Positions 24,011 to 40,097 of a stretch of 64,000 nt of DNA are shown here, one piece after another (position 1 is the stretch's first letter; each line of letters starts with the position of its first letter). Under the pieces are notes generated by a model, which saw nothing but the letters and a program-made list of their open reading frames with translations, was not told the origin of the DNA and ran no database searches. The position numbers and the translations under genes are program-made. Source of the stretch: Echinostoma caproni (taxonomy: Eukaryota > Platyhelminthes > Trematoda > Plagiorchiida > Echinostomatidae); the NCBI GenBank assembly GCA_900618425.1, contig UZAN01039750.1, positions 32,192 through 96,191 of the forward strand, written 5' to 3'.

Positions 24011-27000
24011 CGATTGACCTTTCGACCCAACGTGAAAATTTATCCCCAGTAACCAAAAACCCTTATATGATCTGTAGAGAAAAAATATTTTGGAGGCCTA
24101 AAACAGCTACGGTTAAATAACCAGTTGCAAGCTGGAAGTGTAAAACACGTGTGAAACGTCTCGTTTCAGCCCGCATCCGTATCTCAAGTATGCTTTGTGG
24201 GTCAACCATGCACTTTACAAGTGTTCACACCAAAGGTCTTGCTCTTGTTTTGAATTCCGAGCAGACGAAAATGATGCGGTTGATCGACNCATGTTGCGGC
24301 TATATGTGTATTTTGGCGCCCGCGTCAGCCCTCTCTTCTACTTTCCTCGTTTGTTATTGTCCAGAAATCATGCTAGTTTTAGGCATTCAGTCCCAGCTTG
24401 CTGAGGCGTTGGAAAACTGTCAATCACTCAAAGGGTTTTAACGCCGGCTTTTGAGAGATTTGCTAGTTGGCAATGGTCGGTGGTAATAAATCGACAAATG
24501 TGTCTGTCAAACATAGTTACTCGGNTCGGATTATTGTAAACTCTTTACATTTTTACGTTCAATTCAACTTTATCTAAGCATACTCGTTTGAGCCACAATA
24601 ATTTCACTAGTGAGCATTTCATTAGTTGATGGATGTGTCTCGTGTGAGGTTTGTGTACGACATCAAAATTGGAGATTGGATTACCTCTTTCATGGGTACC
24701 AGTTAAAACTTTTATTTTACTATTACATCTATGAGTGTACCTCATTCTCACCTTGTTATTACTCATTCACCAAACTCGCCTAATCGACAATGGTATTGAC
24801 CAGGTTTTATCTACTCTGGTTCCCTCTCTCCTTTACACGATTGACGTGAACACTGTACCGTTATATACGTTTCAGTGCACGGAATGAGTTTGTGTGCGCG
24901 TGTCTATCTTGTCCAGAGCATCTTGCATCTCGTTTTAATGTCGCCAAGCGCTTGTGCATATGTGTGCCTCGGTGTGGGACTGTAGATTCCCGAGAAGCCA
25001 GAACTAAGCGTAAAGAGTCTGATGAAAAAAATAGAGATCCCAAACGATGGCGCCAGCAGTTGTGGGGACAATCAATTCGATATAGAATGAATATCTGAAA
25101 AGTTTTAATCTCTCAGTTTACCTACCACAATCCAATTCAATTTCTGGCGACGACAGATATTTCCGAAGTGGAAATAGGGTGTAGAAAAATTGAGATGTGC
25201 GGGTAGGGGACAGGGGATGTGTTCACCGAGTTTTTAAATTCAAACGGAAAAGCAATTTGTGCAAAAGGAGACTCGCTTTTTCGTTTTCTCTTTGTTAACT
25301 ACTGGGGGAGAGAATTGGTCTGATCCGTAAAACACGCATCAACAAAATGTTGCAAGTTACTCAAAGCTGTCTCATTCAGGTAGAGCATTCAATAAATACC
25401 CGTCTTTTCCTGGGTTACAACACTAAATGAATTCATTGGACACGGACTGAGATAAAAGACAAATCTACAGTATTTGGGAGAATTATGCAATACATTTTTT
25501 CTCGACACACGAATCTGAACTTCAGACCTATGTCCTAACGACTTAACTAATGCCCGATAAAAAAAGCTCATCAACTATCAATTGTGCACTAAAAATCACA
25601 CTGTCTAAGAATATAGCATGTGTACTAGCCTTAGGTTTGGTTGAAAGATTCTCGCAATATTCGAGAGGTATCAACCGAATTCGTGACTTCACTTGAAAGA
25701 AATGGTGACAATGCTATTAGCAAATAAATAAGCAGTCAAATTATTGATTAAATATGGTCAATGTTTTCATCGTTTTCGATTAGTTTCATAATATTTTTCG
25801 TTATTAATTTGCTCAAGGCGTTCCCTAGTTTTGACATTTGTATATGACAATCAGTCACAAGCCTGTACAATTTTGGGGTCGGAATTACGACCGGAGCTAC
25901 CAGGACTTACCTGATGAATATTTATAGATTTTTCTTTTCACAACAAACTCGGCCTATCTATCACTGTCATGACTGAATGTGGACCGACAAATACCAAGGC
26001 GCCTACAATAACTGCATGTGCCTAACACTCATCGGTTGAAAAGATCAACTAATTTGTCTCATGCGGAGATTGAATAGTTGTAAACGATGATCATCACTGT
26101 CAAGAATACACTGTCGTTTGACAATGACAGATGACCGGTGTATCACGTAGTGTTGAAGTGGAATAAAAACCTCGGACTGCCGGGCGCGTACACATGTATT
26201 GGACAACACATTTTCGGAAGACGTATTTGACACAGTAGCGCATGCGATCGGTGTGCGCGGCGAATAAAGGTGAAGGGCGGGAATACTTAAAAAAAGCCCG
26301 CACAAATGTTTATTCACGTAAACAGAAGAACCAGAAGAACTATTGATACTAAATGCGATCAAATGCTGAAGATGGAGTGGTCGAAAGTTCTGTGTCCATA
26401 TTTTGCCTGAATCAGCTGAGAGCAACAGTGAGAATCTCACGTTTCAACCGATGATGCAGTCAACCTTTGCAACCACACACCATTGTTTTCCTCGCTACTT
26501 GTATGACTGAATATATTGGTTGGAGCTCTTCCATGAGCAAAAACCGGTGATTTCTGTTATTCCTGTTCGTTCATGGAGAATCCCTTGATGGAAGTGCAGT
26601 GCTGAGCGGAAATGTAAACGATACCAAGAGTCCAGAAGGTATTCACTGAATTCCGAAAAAGAGGTAGGTAAACACACCTGATTTTCTGCAAACGACTGAG
26701 TGTAACTTCACTCTGATTATAGAATATTTCAAACACTACCATTATTGTCCTCCATTAAGTTAAAAGAAAAACCCGCATCAAATCAACGACTGACATTTTC
26801 GTTGCATTTCTAATGAAAACTTATCACAAATCTCGATCATTACTAATCCTAGTGGGATCTGTCGTTTCAAAAGGTGCAACGCGAACAAACAGTAACGAAA
26901 TTGTTATTAAGTTCAGATTCCACGAGTTGCCAACAAACAATAAATTTTCTCAGTTAGATAAGACGAAAACACAATTACTTCTGTTTAAATCTCTAAGCAG

Positions 27001-30000
27001 AAGCTAAGAGTAAAATAGACGTGATATGCGCAGAGGGATAAAATTTCATCTTTCATATCCTTTTAAAATCAAACTATATATTCTAGTAAACAGTCTTTGT
27101 TAATTCAGGGAGAAATCTGAGATGAAAACAAAAGATTGCACGGAAGTGTTCTTTATATTTTGATCTTAGCTGACAAAGAATAGAACATCATTGAACAGAA
27201 TACTCCATATTGTAAATGCAATTTACATGTAAACATTCGCAACTGCAAAAAATACTTACATGCTGTGTACACTTTGCATTGCTGTTTAACTGCTATAATT
27301 GCAATCTCATCAAAAGCTTGCGTTGCGTGAGTTTATGTTATTATTTTAAATAAAAGGAATCCGTTTATAACTTTAAATAAATGGATTTATAAACAGTTAA
27401 GTTCTTTTTCTATATCGATTTCAGAAATGAGCAAACCTTTTTAAAACCATCAATTTACTGTAGATCTTTCCGTTGTCATGATTTTTTAGCACGTTTTTGA
27501 CTATCTCCTGCATTCTATTTGACCACCTCTGTGCCTGAACTACGAGACAGAGTTTTTATTACAAAGCTCCCTGTAGTTGAATTTACGAATTCAAATGTTC
27601 TATACGCTTTTCGCCAAATTGAAGACCTGTGGAATGGCTTTGTGTCTGGGTATGAGCGTTTGATTGGACTGTGATTCTAAACGCGTGTACCTTCCAGTCT
27701 CCGTATCTTTGAGCGTACGTAAAGCACCCACTATGAACTGAACCTAAATTTAGCACACCGTTTCCAAAATCCCTATGCAAACGTCAGCTCTCAAGTTTAT
27801 TCTCATTCAGTTAAAGATTGATACCTCTCGAATGAAGCTAATAACCCCAGTAACTGATCCGATCTGAGCTAGTATTTTTCAAGCACCTGCTAAAAGATGA
27901 GGCCAGCCAAAAATTCACTGCTAATTTAATATCTTTATCATCTGGTTCAACCTTTCTTACGTCTACGAGTGTGGCAATTTGGGTGTGATAACTGAATCTG
28001 TTTATTTACCACATTCAGAATGACGGTTATTTGGGGAACTTAAGTAATGAAAACTAGAAGCATGTGTACACTCGTGGGAAGCATATTAGCGTCGAGGAGA
28101 AAGCTTTGTTCCGATCAATCTTACGGGAACTATCATTCAGCTCCGATTTACGGCTGTAGTGAGGCCTTTCAGGAATACTCAGCACTCTGTCTTTTCTCAT
28201 TTGTATTAGCCTATCGAAGTCTGTCCTACAACTCAACTTTGTTCTAGATTATTAAACCGAGGTTCATTTGATAAAACGTACTAAATATTTAAAAGTAAGG
28301 TCAATTCTCATCTTAGTTTGTAGAGCTCATTTACAGCAGCATTTAATAAAAGCAGCGTGAGTAAAGAAATCAGGCGCTCGCAAAAGATTATTGAAGCACC
28401 TCCAGAGATGATATGAGATGGACTATCTGAAATAAACTTCATCCAGTTGACGGAATACGTTTCAACTAAATATTAGTGTTAAACACGTCAGTGGATATGA
28501 GGCAGCCTAAATGTTAAATTTCGCCACACTAGACTCTCTTTCCTATCAATTAACCCTTTATCTATATGCGTTTCACGACATTTCCGCTTCCTGATGTCGA
28601 TACGAATAGAACAAAAGGTCAGTTGGCCCCCGGTGATCTGAGATCAATAGATCAGTAGCGTGTTATCCTTTTTATGTCCTCCTGCAACAATTCCAACCAT
28701 GACCCTTCTAAAACCCGACAAAATCCAGTTTTATTCCGAAAGTCAAATTCCACCCTTCTGTTGTTTCGGACGGTTGCTAGCCTTGATTATGACTAAAGCA
28801 TCCTTACTGTTCTAGCATGCACGCCATCCTTGGAAACTTTAGTAGAAACCGGCAAAATGTGAAACGTCAAAATATCACCCGGTTTTGTTTAAAACCCAAA
28901 AGCTCAACCGAGTTCTTGGTAAGCTAGAATGAATATACTGAACTTGAAACTGTTCTCATAGATTCATATGTTAATTACCCCCAAAATATCTTCAATGCAT
29001 TGGCACAATCATGCTGTAAGCTGTAACAAGGTGTTGTAAAATTCATTTCACTTAAGCCATTTTCTGACATCATCAGTATACGTAACTCACTGTTGTTGCT
29101 GAATGTAAACGGTTGTTTTCCTTTTCAAGTAGAATCAAAATAGCTATGCTCGTATCAATTGAAATATAAATGATTTAATAAACATAGGTGATGATAATTT
29201 TATGAAATGGTCATTTTCAGCATCAAAGCTAAACATTTGCTGTCAGGTAAATTCGTCCAACCAAAAATACAATCTGTTGTTCGACGATAACTGCTCATCC
29301 CACGTACCCGGCAGACCAAATGTCGATCGTCTAATTTTTATTGCCACAATCTCCACGTTCGTATTGACACTGTTGTCAGCGTTACTGGCATCATAGTCAC
29401 CCTTACATAATTTCCACTATCCAGATGTGAAAGGATTTGCAGAACGTTTTCCTCTCCATGTAACCGCTTCTTCGGGGCAACCAAACGCGAGATGCTCACT
29501 TGATAAGCCAACCGGAGAACACTAAATGTCTATTTATCTGATAACTCATCTGGGGCCGATACAAAATACTTGCGAAACGGTCCAATTACGACATGGCTAC
29601 ATGATCTGCAAAATATTCATTTACGCAAATGTTACGCCATATAACAAGTTAGCATGCACTTTTTGAAGGTATTCACATGATCGTGAGTAGAACAAGTGAG
29701 GCAATTTTTTCCTCAGGAAGAACGTATCGTGGAACTATTCCCAATTGACCCCTTTAAACACCTTAAAAACCTGATTAGAGGCTTCCAACTAACAGAAAAA
29801 CATTAATGAAAATTCAATAATTTTTTTAGTTAGTCAAGTACTTGGTATGACCTCAATGCAAATATGGTTGTTGTACTGCGATGAACTCAACAAAACTATT
29901 GATAAAACTCTTTTTTAAACTATCCACAATCTCAAATTCTCAGAGGATTTGGGTAAAGGACAAAACTAAAACAAACCGCCGTCATCGACTTTGTTATGAA

Positions 30001-32030
30001 TCGAGTAATTGTTTCTTTATCTTCTTTTGCTTTTTTCGCGTTATAATCACCAACGCGCCCAACTATTTTGATTTTCGTGAATATCATATCTTCCCACATT
30101 TTTGCATCAATCCGTAATAAGCGAAAAACAGAAGTGATCATTGATATGCAGTGACACTCCACAAAGAACTTGTAACATTTATTCTGTAAGCATTTTACTG
30201 ATATTGGCTGACATTCACATTTGTATAGTATTTACTGAATATAAACCTCTTAGTGAAGGATGTAAGATGGAGGAAGATTAATTGCTTCATAAAATTGCAT
30301 CAAACAGTACTGATCCCAGATCAAAACAATCAGAAATATAAGAAAATCAACTAAAATCAACTCCGGAGTAAAAGTCATATCTACGTACGTCAGTTCTAAT
30401 TGGAGATAAATTTTAAAAAAACAGGATCTGAAATCAATAAACTCTGGCTCCCTGCAAATAAACCAATTAGGAAACAACTTGATACAGGCATGGCGTTTGA
30501 ATGAATGAAGGCGAATAATGAGATCACCAATGATGTCATGCACATCGCACCCATTGTCGTCAGAGTGAAAGTGTCTATCTGTCAACCAACCCAGTAGACA
30601 CAATATTAGACGAATATCTACCCTAACTGCCAATTAGTAAATGTAATGTTCTTTTTTCAATTTTATTTTTGAGTTATCTCGGTGATCCCTTGGTCCCTGT
30701 ATTTTTTCAAGATTATCAAGCACTATCACATTCGGTTCCCCATCAGTTAGAAAGCAATTAATTCTCAATTTTCCTTCCTATATTCGGAATTTTCCAACAA
30801 ACCTGAACTATCAACAGTGATCCAAATGTTTTTTAAACCTGTGAATCTTAATCCGCAAACTTTCCCCGATGTACCATTCCGAATCATTTCTGAAGACTGT
30901 ATATTCCATGAAGTATTCATTGCTGGACCTTGTAAATTAAAACTTCTGTTTGCAAATTGTGTCAAAAATCACTTCAGTTTTACCGATTTGTGACATTTGA
31001 ACGCGAGTTAAATTTGATAGATCTCTTTTCAGCTATTTTTATATTAGTTCCTTGTGGTGCTCTCAGATAATTTAGCGTAATCTTCCCTGCGTTAGTGATT
31101 GCAATCCTATCATATGATATATTAGCAAGTTTATGTGACACTTTTATTGCGTTCCCATTGCAAACAGAATTTCTACTGACCTTACACACCCTCTTTACAA
31201 CGAGCTTTTGAAATGTTGCTTTCCCAAATCCGCTTAATTTGTTTGCTGGGTTTTCTTGTCATACATAGTTTTGTATAACAACCACATTATTCCTTAGTAC
31301 GAATTATAATCAACGTGGATAAGGTGGTGAGACGACTTGTGGAAAATGTAATGACGAGATATCTCAATCTTGCACTGAAATTTCTCTATTTTTGCATTCA
31401 GATAACCTAAAATAACTTTCCCTGGGCTGAAAAGCTTTACATATGTCGTAGTCGGTGCACTTATCGAAATAAATTAAAACTGACTTTTTCAATTGAATGG
31501 GTTGCTCATGAGTTCTATCACTAACGTGGTAGGGGAACGGTCGGAGATAGAACGGTAAGCTCAATGTTTTAAAGGAACCGGACATAAAATGCCAAACTGT
31601 GAAATCGTATCAATAATACTGACGACGCAAAAGCTGTAAACGACAAGAACAAGGAATGAGATGTAGCTATTTCTTAAAATCTGCCCATCGATGCACTGGA
31701 GTTCTCAGAGATGAGGGTTTGAGTACTGCATTCCTCATTCATTCCTGAAATCTACAAGCCAAAATCGAGACAGTCGGCTGCTTGTGCATTTCTATGAACA
31801 AAAAAGAAATACTTTCGTTAACACAGCTTTGTACAAGAACTGTTGACATTTGATCATGTAACTCAAAGAAAGAGTTCTGCTGGAAACCTATAGGTGCTTT
31901 ATTTTAGTCGCTTAATGGAAAAAAAGTTTGTGTGTCTTAAAAATGTGAGGGCTATCTGGTACCCTCCATCGATCATTTCACAACACACCGAATGAAGCTA
32001 AATTCCGGATACCAAGATCATTTATGCTAG

Positions 32031-32053
32031 TAAATCTAAATCTAAATCTAAAT
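32031..32053 (+). repeat. Short (TAAATC) hexanucleotide repeat
   Basis: Three full TAAATC units plus a partial fourth in tandem. Short, inside BMP intron 1. Confidence 0.85.
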
Positions 32054-35000
32054 TGTGGGTGAGATGCGGTGTTAAATTGAATGATACAAATATACAAAGT
32101 ATACGGTACTTGATCGGGGGCAGTAAATGTATACTATTTTTATCCCCTACTCGATGTCAACAGACAAATGCCCATGTGCTTGTACAACTGATACTCAATA
32201 TATTTTTTTAATAAAAATACCTCAGAATACTCTGTGCTTCATCTGAAATCCACGCCGCTGCGATTCCTTGGCTTTAATCTAGAAACATAAGGGTGCATTT
32301 GGGGTCCATTCGCTCTTGGTTGCATCCTGTTTCAGTGCTCAGTATTAACGCTTTTTTGGCAATAACAAAGATTCCCAACGCACCTCAAACGCAGATGCAT
32401 AAATCATACATTCAATCAAACGCACACTAATCTGTACTGGATCAGTACTTTTAAAGGCGTATTCCTGTAGATCGATGAGCTTGTGAGCAATCGGTAGAAA
32501 CGAATATTGGCGTGGAAAAATAATTGAACCGATAATGTGATATGGTTCTGCATAGGGGGCAAGTTTATTATGCTTTTTAATAACCTCCACCCTACAATTG
32601 GGGACCAATTATGAAACAAACTCTTGAATATTTTAATTACTTTCCCTCTCTTTTTTTCTTGTAAATCCTTCTTTGGTACTAGTCATATTTATTTTGTTGT
32701 AATGGCATGATTAAGACACACTGAAAACGAGCCTGTTTGCCAATTTGTGTTCTAATTATGAACTACTATGACGTTTTCTATGTCCACCGACTCTTTTCAG
32801 CTTCCATCTGCAATCTACCTATATGAATTCCTCTACTCACACTCTAGGCTACACAGTGGGTGATCTCATCCACCCACGCAACTCAATTCAAAAATATTTC
32901 ATCCCACGTAAACATTAACAAGAGTCAGAAGACGCTTTTAGTTTAATTCACAGAGCACAACAGAGAAAGAGTAGTACCCGATTCTTAGCGCACTGCTTAC
33001 AAGGATTCCCATTATTTTGACGTATAATTAATCACTTAGTATGTTTTTATGTAAATGGTTAGTTTAAACAAAGTCATGCACAAAAATCAATAAAATGCAA
33101 ATTAAAATGTCTCTTCTTTACCGTACAATCTTTGCAGATTATCGGTGAATTGCGGGAACAGAACAGTGTGAAATATATAGGAAATTTCTTTCATCAATCT
33201 GAGACCTTGATTCTGGATTGATTTGGATGGTAGAAATGCAGTTACGCTTATTCAGAGCAGCCTATATATTTTTAAAAGAAAACCAATCTATCACTGTGTT
33301 ATTCGATCAAACGTCGATAAGTCGAACGTGTGATAATCATTTCAACAATCAAACCGCAATCGAGTTGCAAGCTGCCACCAATATTTTCGAATTGCACACT
33401 GAATAATCGCATGATAAACCAGGGTAGATAAAAGGAGAGTCAGAGAGAGAATGAATTGCATGCACTTATTAATAATCATGATGGCAGATATATCATAGGT
33501 TCTTTGAACACTTGTGTTGTGAAAGAGAAAAAGAAGCTTTGTGCTTGTTGGATCAAATAATCTCATTTGTAATTTTACAGTGTTTGACGATGAATGGTAG
33601 AACGTGTTGGAAGTACAGCCGAATAACCCTTCCAGAATACATATGGATGAAAATAAGTAATGATCAATATATTTTACTTTTGAGTAAGAGTGAAAGTAAT
33701 TACTAAACAGATTGAAGTTAGTGGCTTTCAGTGGAGGAAATTCATAAATGAACAGTCCAAAAAAATTAGATGTGTCTAAAATTTTAGTTATCGTGTTGTC
33801 CACAATTGATACTTCAGTGTTTTTTGTGATAAGTAGAAGGACTTGTAATGCTATCTTTGTCAGAAAATTTCCCGTTATTATCTAATTACTTTTTGAAAAG
33901 CGATGAACTTTTTACGTCACTACAAAATATCATTGATGCCAGTGCAATTTTTTTCAGATTTAATTTTTTTGTTTTGAATTATGAAATGTTTATTGCTATC
34001 TTTGGGGGTCGAAGGCACACAAGGAAGCGGCCTATGCTTTTGCAGTATGCACGCTCTACCAGATGAGGTACGAGGTCACATCAATAGCATTGATCTTTCA
34101 ATGAAACGTTCAGAGTTCTAGTCCACGTAATTTATTGACTTATCTCATCTGGACGATCCACATTATGGTTGTGATCCGTTATCAGCTCTGATCATAGTAA
34201 GTACCACCAGACTATAATTTATCTACTCCTTGATTCTCGAATCGTTTCTCTCCAATTTAATTCCATGGTCGGAAGAACATTGGTAACTCATGTTATTCTT
34301 GACCGTATGGGTTCCGCTTCTGACCTGAGTACCTTATTCTTTGTAAAAATTGTTTAGTCTCGCTCACTCCAAGTTTCGCTCAGCCATTCATAATAACTGG
34401 AAGCTGTTTCATCACTGACATTTTACCTCGGACACCTTAAGTTGTTATTTCAAAGCGGTAACCCCTTGGGCTTCCTGAACTGGCCCCAAAAGCATCCTAT
34501 AGGTCATCACTGTCAGATATAATGCTCATTCTTCACTGTCGATGTAAGTGTCACTTATCGGCGGACAAAGGTCGACTGTCTGATGCGTGCGTTCTCAGCG
34601 GAGTCCGACAACGGCATCTGAGGAGAATATTTGCACCCACTGGGAGGAGATTTGTCTATTTGCATCGAATTACCTTTTACTTGCAACGTGAATTATAAGA
34701 TAGCAAGTTCCAAATGGCAAGCGGTTAGCATTAGTTTCTTCCTAGTCAACCAAAACTAAACATATTTATATTCTCAAATTCCTTCAAAAAATGGCTACCA
34801 GCTTTTTTGTTATCATTAGTCTATATCCTTATATTTCACAATGAAGTTGTTCTTCAACCTGAATTTAGAAATGCTGGAACAGAATTATTGTTTTCAGTTT
34901 GAACTTATCGATGAAAACATTGAGACAATAAGCGACAGTTGTTCCTCCGTCAGGAAAGTTTTAAAAGAAAAAAGTGGTCCAGGTGACAATAACTACTGCT

Positions 35001-38000
35001 TCTGGAAAACAACAGTAAATAAACTATCCAAATGTAAGAGGAAGCGACTGCAACAGCTTACATACTAATCTCTAACAGAAAAAACAAAGCCGACCAAATT
35101 AAGGATCTCCGTCTCTTGGCGATCAGAACTCTTTTTACTGAACTTGTCCTATTTTGATCCGTTTTTTTGTATTCATGTCGACAGACTTGTCGTTGCCGCT
35201 TTTTCTCGTTGACTCGGTGGAGCGGAATGCCTGGTTCGGTTGGAGAATTATCTACCAGTTTGCAATCGCACCCTATAACATACTGCGGTCCGGTCATGAA
35301 CAACTTTGCAAAAGAATTAAACAGACTGTAAAAGCGGATAACTAACCTGATAGGGTTAGGTTGTTTTCAGGCAAGGAAAATACTTAAAGTTGTCAAAAGA
35401 AAGTTGCTTCATTCTTTAGTGAATACTCACGAGAATTCGCCCAAAGACGGTGTTACTTTGATTGGATAAACATATTTGTTTCGAAAGGACCAAAATATCA
35501 ACCCATCTAAACGTTTGACCATCTTTTGATGCAGTACTCCAGAAGCATACAAGCTTCAATGAGAAAAATGAGTTCCATCATTTATACATCACTTTAATCT
35601 AAAGACAATGTATTTGAATCCCACCGCTACATCAATAGCCCTGCCCGTAAACGTAGAGTTTGTCAAACACTAAACATTTAATAGTAACTCAGCGACATAT
35701 CTTTATCAAGAAAAATAATTGAAATTGATATATGCTCAAGCAGATGTTAGAATATAAGAAATTTTGGAGGTAGCTGCTGCCAAAAGATATAAATCCCTGT
35801 CATAACGAACAAAAGAGTTGTTCGCCAACTCAGATATTCCCTTGGAAACCATATCCACTTTTTTAAATGTGGTTACAATATAAGCCGCTCATGAGCATTT
35901 TGTAAACAGTAAACTCATTCGCGGTAAACAATGGTTGTAAAAGATCAATATCTATTTTAGGTCAATAGAAGTTTCGTTGGTTCTTCCTTTAAATGTATCT
36001 ATCTTCAGGTGCAGGAAAACCAAAATAGAAATTAGTGAATATCGCTCTTGGAAATAAAAATGCTTGCGGAAGATATTCCCACAGCACACACTTTTCTGGG
36101 ATAGACATAACTAAAGTGATTCTAATCTCATCACTCAACTACCGATGATTTAAAGCTCATTATACTGCGAGAACAGTGTTTTCTAATAGTTATTTTCTTT
36201 CCGATAAGAACAACTTCCCTTCGGTAAGTCTAAAATTGACCAGTTGCTTATATCACAGAATAAATCTAACTCAGAAACCAAATGATTTACTCAACCGTTT
36301 CAGAATCTATGTTCCAAAACTTTCCATTCGGGTCCGCATTGCAAAAGAAAACTCAACTTGGCAGGGTAACTAAAGTTAGAGACAAGGAGGTTTCCATCTC
36401 GTAGTAAATAGCACAGCACCTCAGTTTTTCAAACATGAAATTGTACCCCATACACAGCTTAGAAGCATTTTGTAGCAAAAGCAGTCGATACAGTCATCAT
36501 CCTCCTACCTGTATCACAATGAAAATTTTGATGGTTAATAAACTCAGCACTTTTGGCAGGTAATATTTCATGATTCTGCCGGTAGTAGATATCTCGTATA
36601 CTTATTTCTATTCCTCCGTGTACAATGATTTTGTGATTGTTTTCAGGGGGTGAAACCGATCTAAACATTGAAGCATATTCTGGTAGTGGAGTCACTAGGT
36701 GATGAGAAACATGAACCCCGTCCCAGGTTATACCAAGTAGTTGACTTGTAAACCGGCGAACAATTCGACTGCTTTGACACTCTATGGAACTCTGATAATT
36801 TGTTTATATTTACTTTCCATACTACTACAAGCCCAATTTATATTTTATTATCTACGGTTAACAGGCATTTGAATTTCCGTGTATACCCTTCACATATAAA
36901 GATACTAAAAACTGGCCTCCAGGTTGATTGTTTTCACGAATTATAAATGTGGGTCGTTGAACACTGATACAGTAGTATATCGAGAATAGACTGCCTTTCT
37001 TTTTCGGTCTGACAAGTGAAGTAATGGGAAACTCACCTCACATGCCAGGTACATTATCTCCAAAGCTCATCAAATACTCTCTCCATGGAAATCGTGTGCC
37101 CCTAATGACCAGTGACACCCACCCCGGGGTTCTGAAAAGGGGCCAAATGAACCAGTGCGCGTATGCATGTGAAAAGAAAAAGAAACCGGGAGAACCCAAA
37201 GCATTCCTTAGTCTATTGATTTGCTCTTCGTAAGACAAATCGGTATACGAATCACTGAACCACCCCACCTAAGATGACCTTGGAAGTGTAGACAACAGAC
37301 AAACAAAAAGTTGGCATACAATCTGAGATGAAGTTGAAGAGCTAATGAACCAGAGAAAGGTCACCGAAGTGGATTGTAGACGCCATTTTAGAATTAATTG
37401 GAAGAATTTGTCTAAGAAAAAGGTAAATTCATGTTGCGAGCGAAAGGGAATCAAAGCGTTGTAAATGTCTCACTCTGTCCAATCCGACGTGCACACATCT
37501 TCTTCACCCACAGTACACCAAAATATAAATGAAATGCATTTATGAAGTCCAAACAGGGACAATAATAATGGCATTCACGTATTAAAGTACTTGTGCTAAT
37601 TCGGTTTGTTCATCCCAACGCTTGAGGAAATTGTTTAGGGACTTGAATGAATGCATATTTGGTATGGTTGGAATCTGCTGTAAATATCAAATCACCGAAA
37701 TCCCTCCCAGACATACACACACAAACACACGAGCACGAAAAATCAGTGTGGTATCACGCGGGACGACTATACAGTGATTCGCCTGTGTATTTGAAATCAC
37801 ATCAGTATGACATGAGTTCTGAGTATCTGGAGAGGAAGAGTGGTACATCGTACAGGCATTCAGGAATACTTTATGAAACATATCACCTAAGTCGACGAAA
37901 AACTAGTTGTACCACATGGGGATATTTAATCACTAGATTGCCGAAGACATTTCTTTAGAACGAAATTATCACCAATGAAAATACCTCAGGACAGGTGGTA

Positions 38001-39960
38001 TTTAGCTGCTTACCGTAACTCTTGTAGTAATGGAACGTCATTGTTGTAAGAAAATGACTTGAAGTAGGAATTATTGTCAGCCTCTCTATTTCTGTTAGGA
38101 TATTTTGGTCCACGCTGAGGGTGTCGGATAATGTTAATCAATTAAATCGGAATCGGACTATCGAGCTCGAGCTCGAAATTATAGCTCATTTTTCACTAGT
38201 CAAGTCAACCTGCAGTACGTCGTTTAGATACCAGATCTCGGGAGACAGGTTTTATTCCATTCCAAGAACAACCGTATTTTACTGTGATAATTTGTGCAAG
38301 CAACTAAGCCTACATTTTAGCGAAGGCAAAAGGAAATTAAACGATGAGGGTTGGGCACGGAGGCTTCTTTTAGTTTCCAATGAACATGACATTACAATAA
38401 GTTGTTTGTATCTTAGGCTTGCGTTTCTTTTTAACAAAGCCTGGGATCGTTTTCTATTAATCCCGTTTTATGCTAATGAATTTCATGGATAAACACTGGT
38501 AGCGGGCGATTCAAATGTACTCCATAAGATGGTCTTTTAGAAACTTCATTATTCAGGTCTATTCTCAAATTATCAAACAGAATGAGGACTCTAAACAATA
38601 AGTCATATAGGAAACCTTACTGAAAATTTTATTTTTCAGCTGTTTTCAATCTATAAGTAAATTAATTGATAAAATACTTGGCTGACAAATTATCCCGTTT
38701 AAAACCATGTGATCGCAAAATAACTTCAAAATTTGGTTAAACACATAGTTCGGTGTACCTACATCTACCAAACAAGTGCCCCACAGTATTTGCAGTACTT
38801 AACTAGGAAGAGAAAAGTGAAAACTTAACCTCAAAGTTGAGCGTTATATAGGCAAAAAGCAAGGATCAATCATTATTTCTGCCACGATGTAAGAAATTTG
38901 AAATAAGAAGGAAAGCTAAAATGGTTTAAGATATTGAAAGTCCTCTGAAGGTAATGGAAAGGGTCACTCTGTGTTCATGGTTTGTAGATTTGTAATATCA
39001 GTTAGCCTTATCCAGTCGTGGTTATCCATCTCTTGATAAAATGGCTTTATTACAACAAAACATAGAAACAATAAAACTGTGGGGTTTTTGCTTGTTTAGG
39101 GTAGCAATCGTGTATAATTTAAAAGCGACCTCTATACACACAAAGCACTTTCATGGGGCTAATCTTCGGTACTTTGATACTCGGTGATTACGATTAAATC
39201 AAAGCATTTTTCAGAACCAACATGGCCGAATAGTCAAAAGATGTCGAAACGAAACAAATTCCCACGAAAACCTTTTAAAGTACCGATTGAGTACATGAAC
39301 CTCATTATTGCTGACCACGTTGGAAGAATACTGGTAAACCGAGCGACTTCCTTATCTGATATCTCTGGTTCTCCTCGAATCGCTTACAAATATTCACTCT
39401 CTGCTTTTACCGCTGTTGCTCACTTTGCTAACACCGTAATTTTTCTTTTGATACAGGATACGCTGATGCCCTAGAGTTGCTTGAACACGAGTCTGTTTAT
39501 CATTCAATGTCTTTCTAATTGCCAACTGGGGGATTCAGTGTGTTGTATGTTTTTATGCACTGCTTCTCAGATCGAACGTGATTTATTTTCGTAACAGTAA
39601 TGCTTTTTTTATTTACAGACTTTATTCCGGTTGTTTAGGGTGCAATTTGGTCTCTATTTTATTTATTCTGTGTAAATAAATGAGCTCCCTGTTCATCACA
39701 ACTTTACCGCACGCACTTATGTTGATAACTCCAGTGTCTTCTCAGTTGCCTTGACAGTTTCTATCAACTAACCACGGTCCTTTACACCAAATTTGACATA
39801 TAGGGTTTCATCTTTTTAATCTCAAAGTAGACCTTCGGTATCAATGTCTTATTCATTTATCAATCATATAATGTCCTAAGCAGACCACCGTTTACTGTCG
39901 ATCACAATTAATTTTTCACATTTTTGTTAACATCTCAATTTTAAGCTTCTCTATACACAA

Positions 39961-40043
39961 ATTGTGATGGAACGCAGTACAAAGAGAGTACTGGTTAGCG
40001 ACCGAATCAAGAATGGGGCTCATCCGACCAGACGCGCAGACGC
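39961..40043 (+). repeat. Left arm of an inverted-repeat element
   Basis: Bases 39978-40043 match the reverse complement of 40895-40830 at 60 of 66 positions with no indel. The outer 10 bases (ATTGTGATGG) also match (ATTGTGGTGG), with a 7-base insertion in this arm. The two arms enclose the second assembly gap. Confidence 0.85.
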
Positions 40044-40097
40044 AGCGGCGGGAAATGCCTCGCGAGACAATGTTGACTGCCACCCGAAACGAGCGAA

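Noticed and set aside
26045..26440. Minus-strand 131-codon open frame in intron 1
   Set aside because: No domain or splice evidence; overlapping frames of similar quality on the same strand.
33342..33803. Minus-strand 153-codon open frame in intron 1
   Set aside because: AT-rich, no motif, overlapped by plus-strand open frames; consistent with chance.
38121..38492. Plus-strand 123-codon open frame in intron 1
   Set aside because: No recognised domain, no supporting splice or repeat context.
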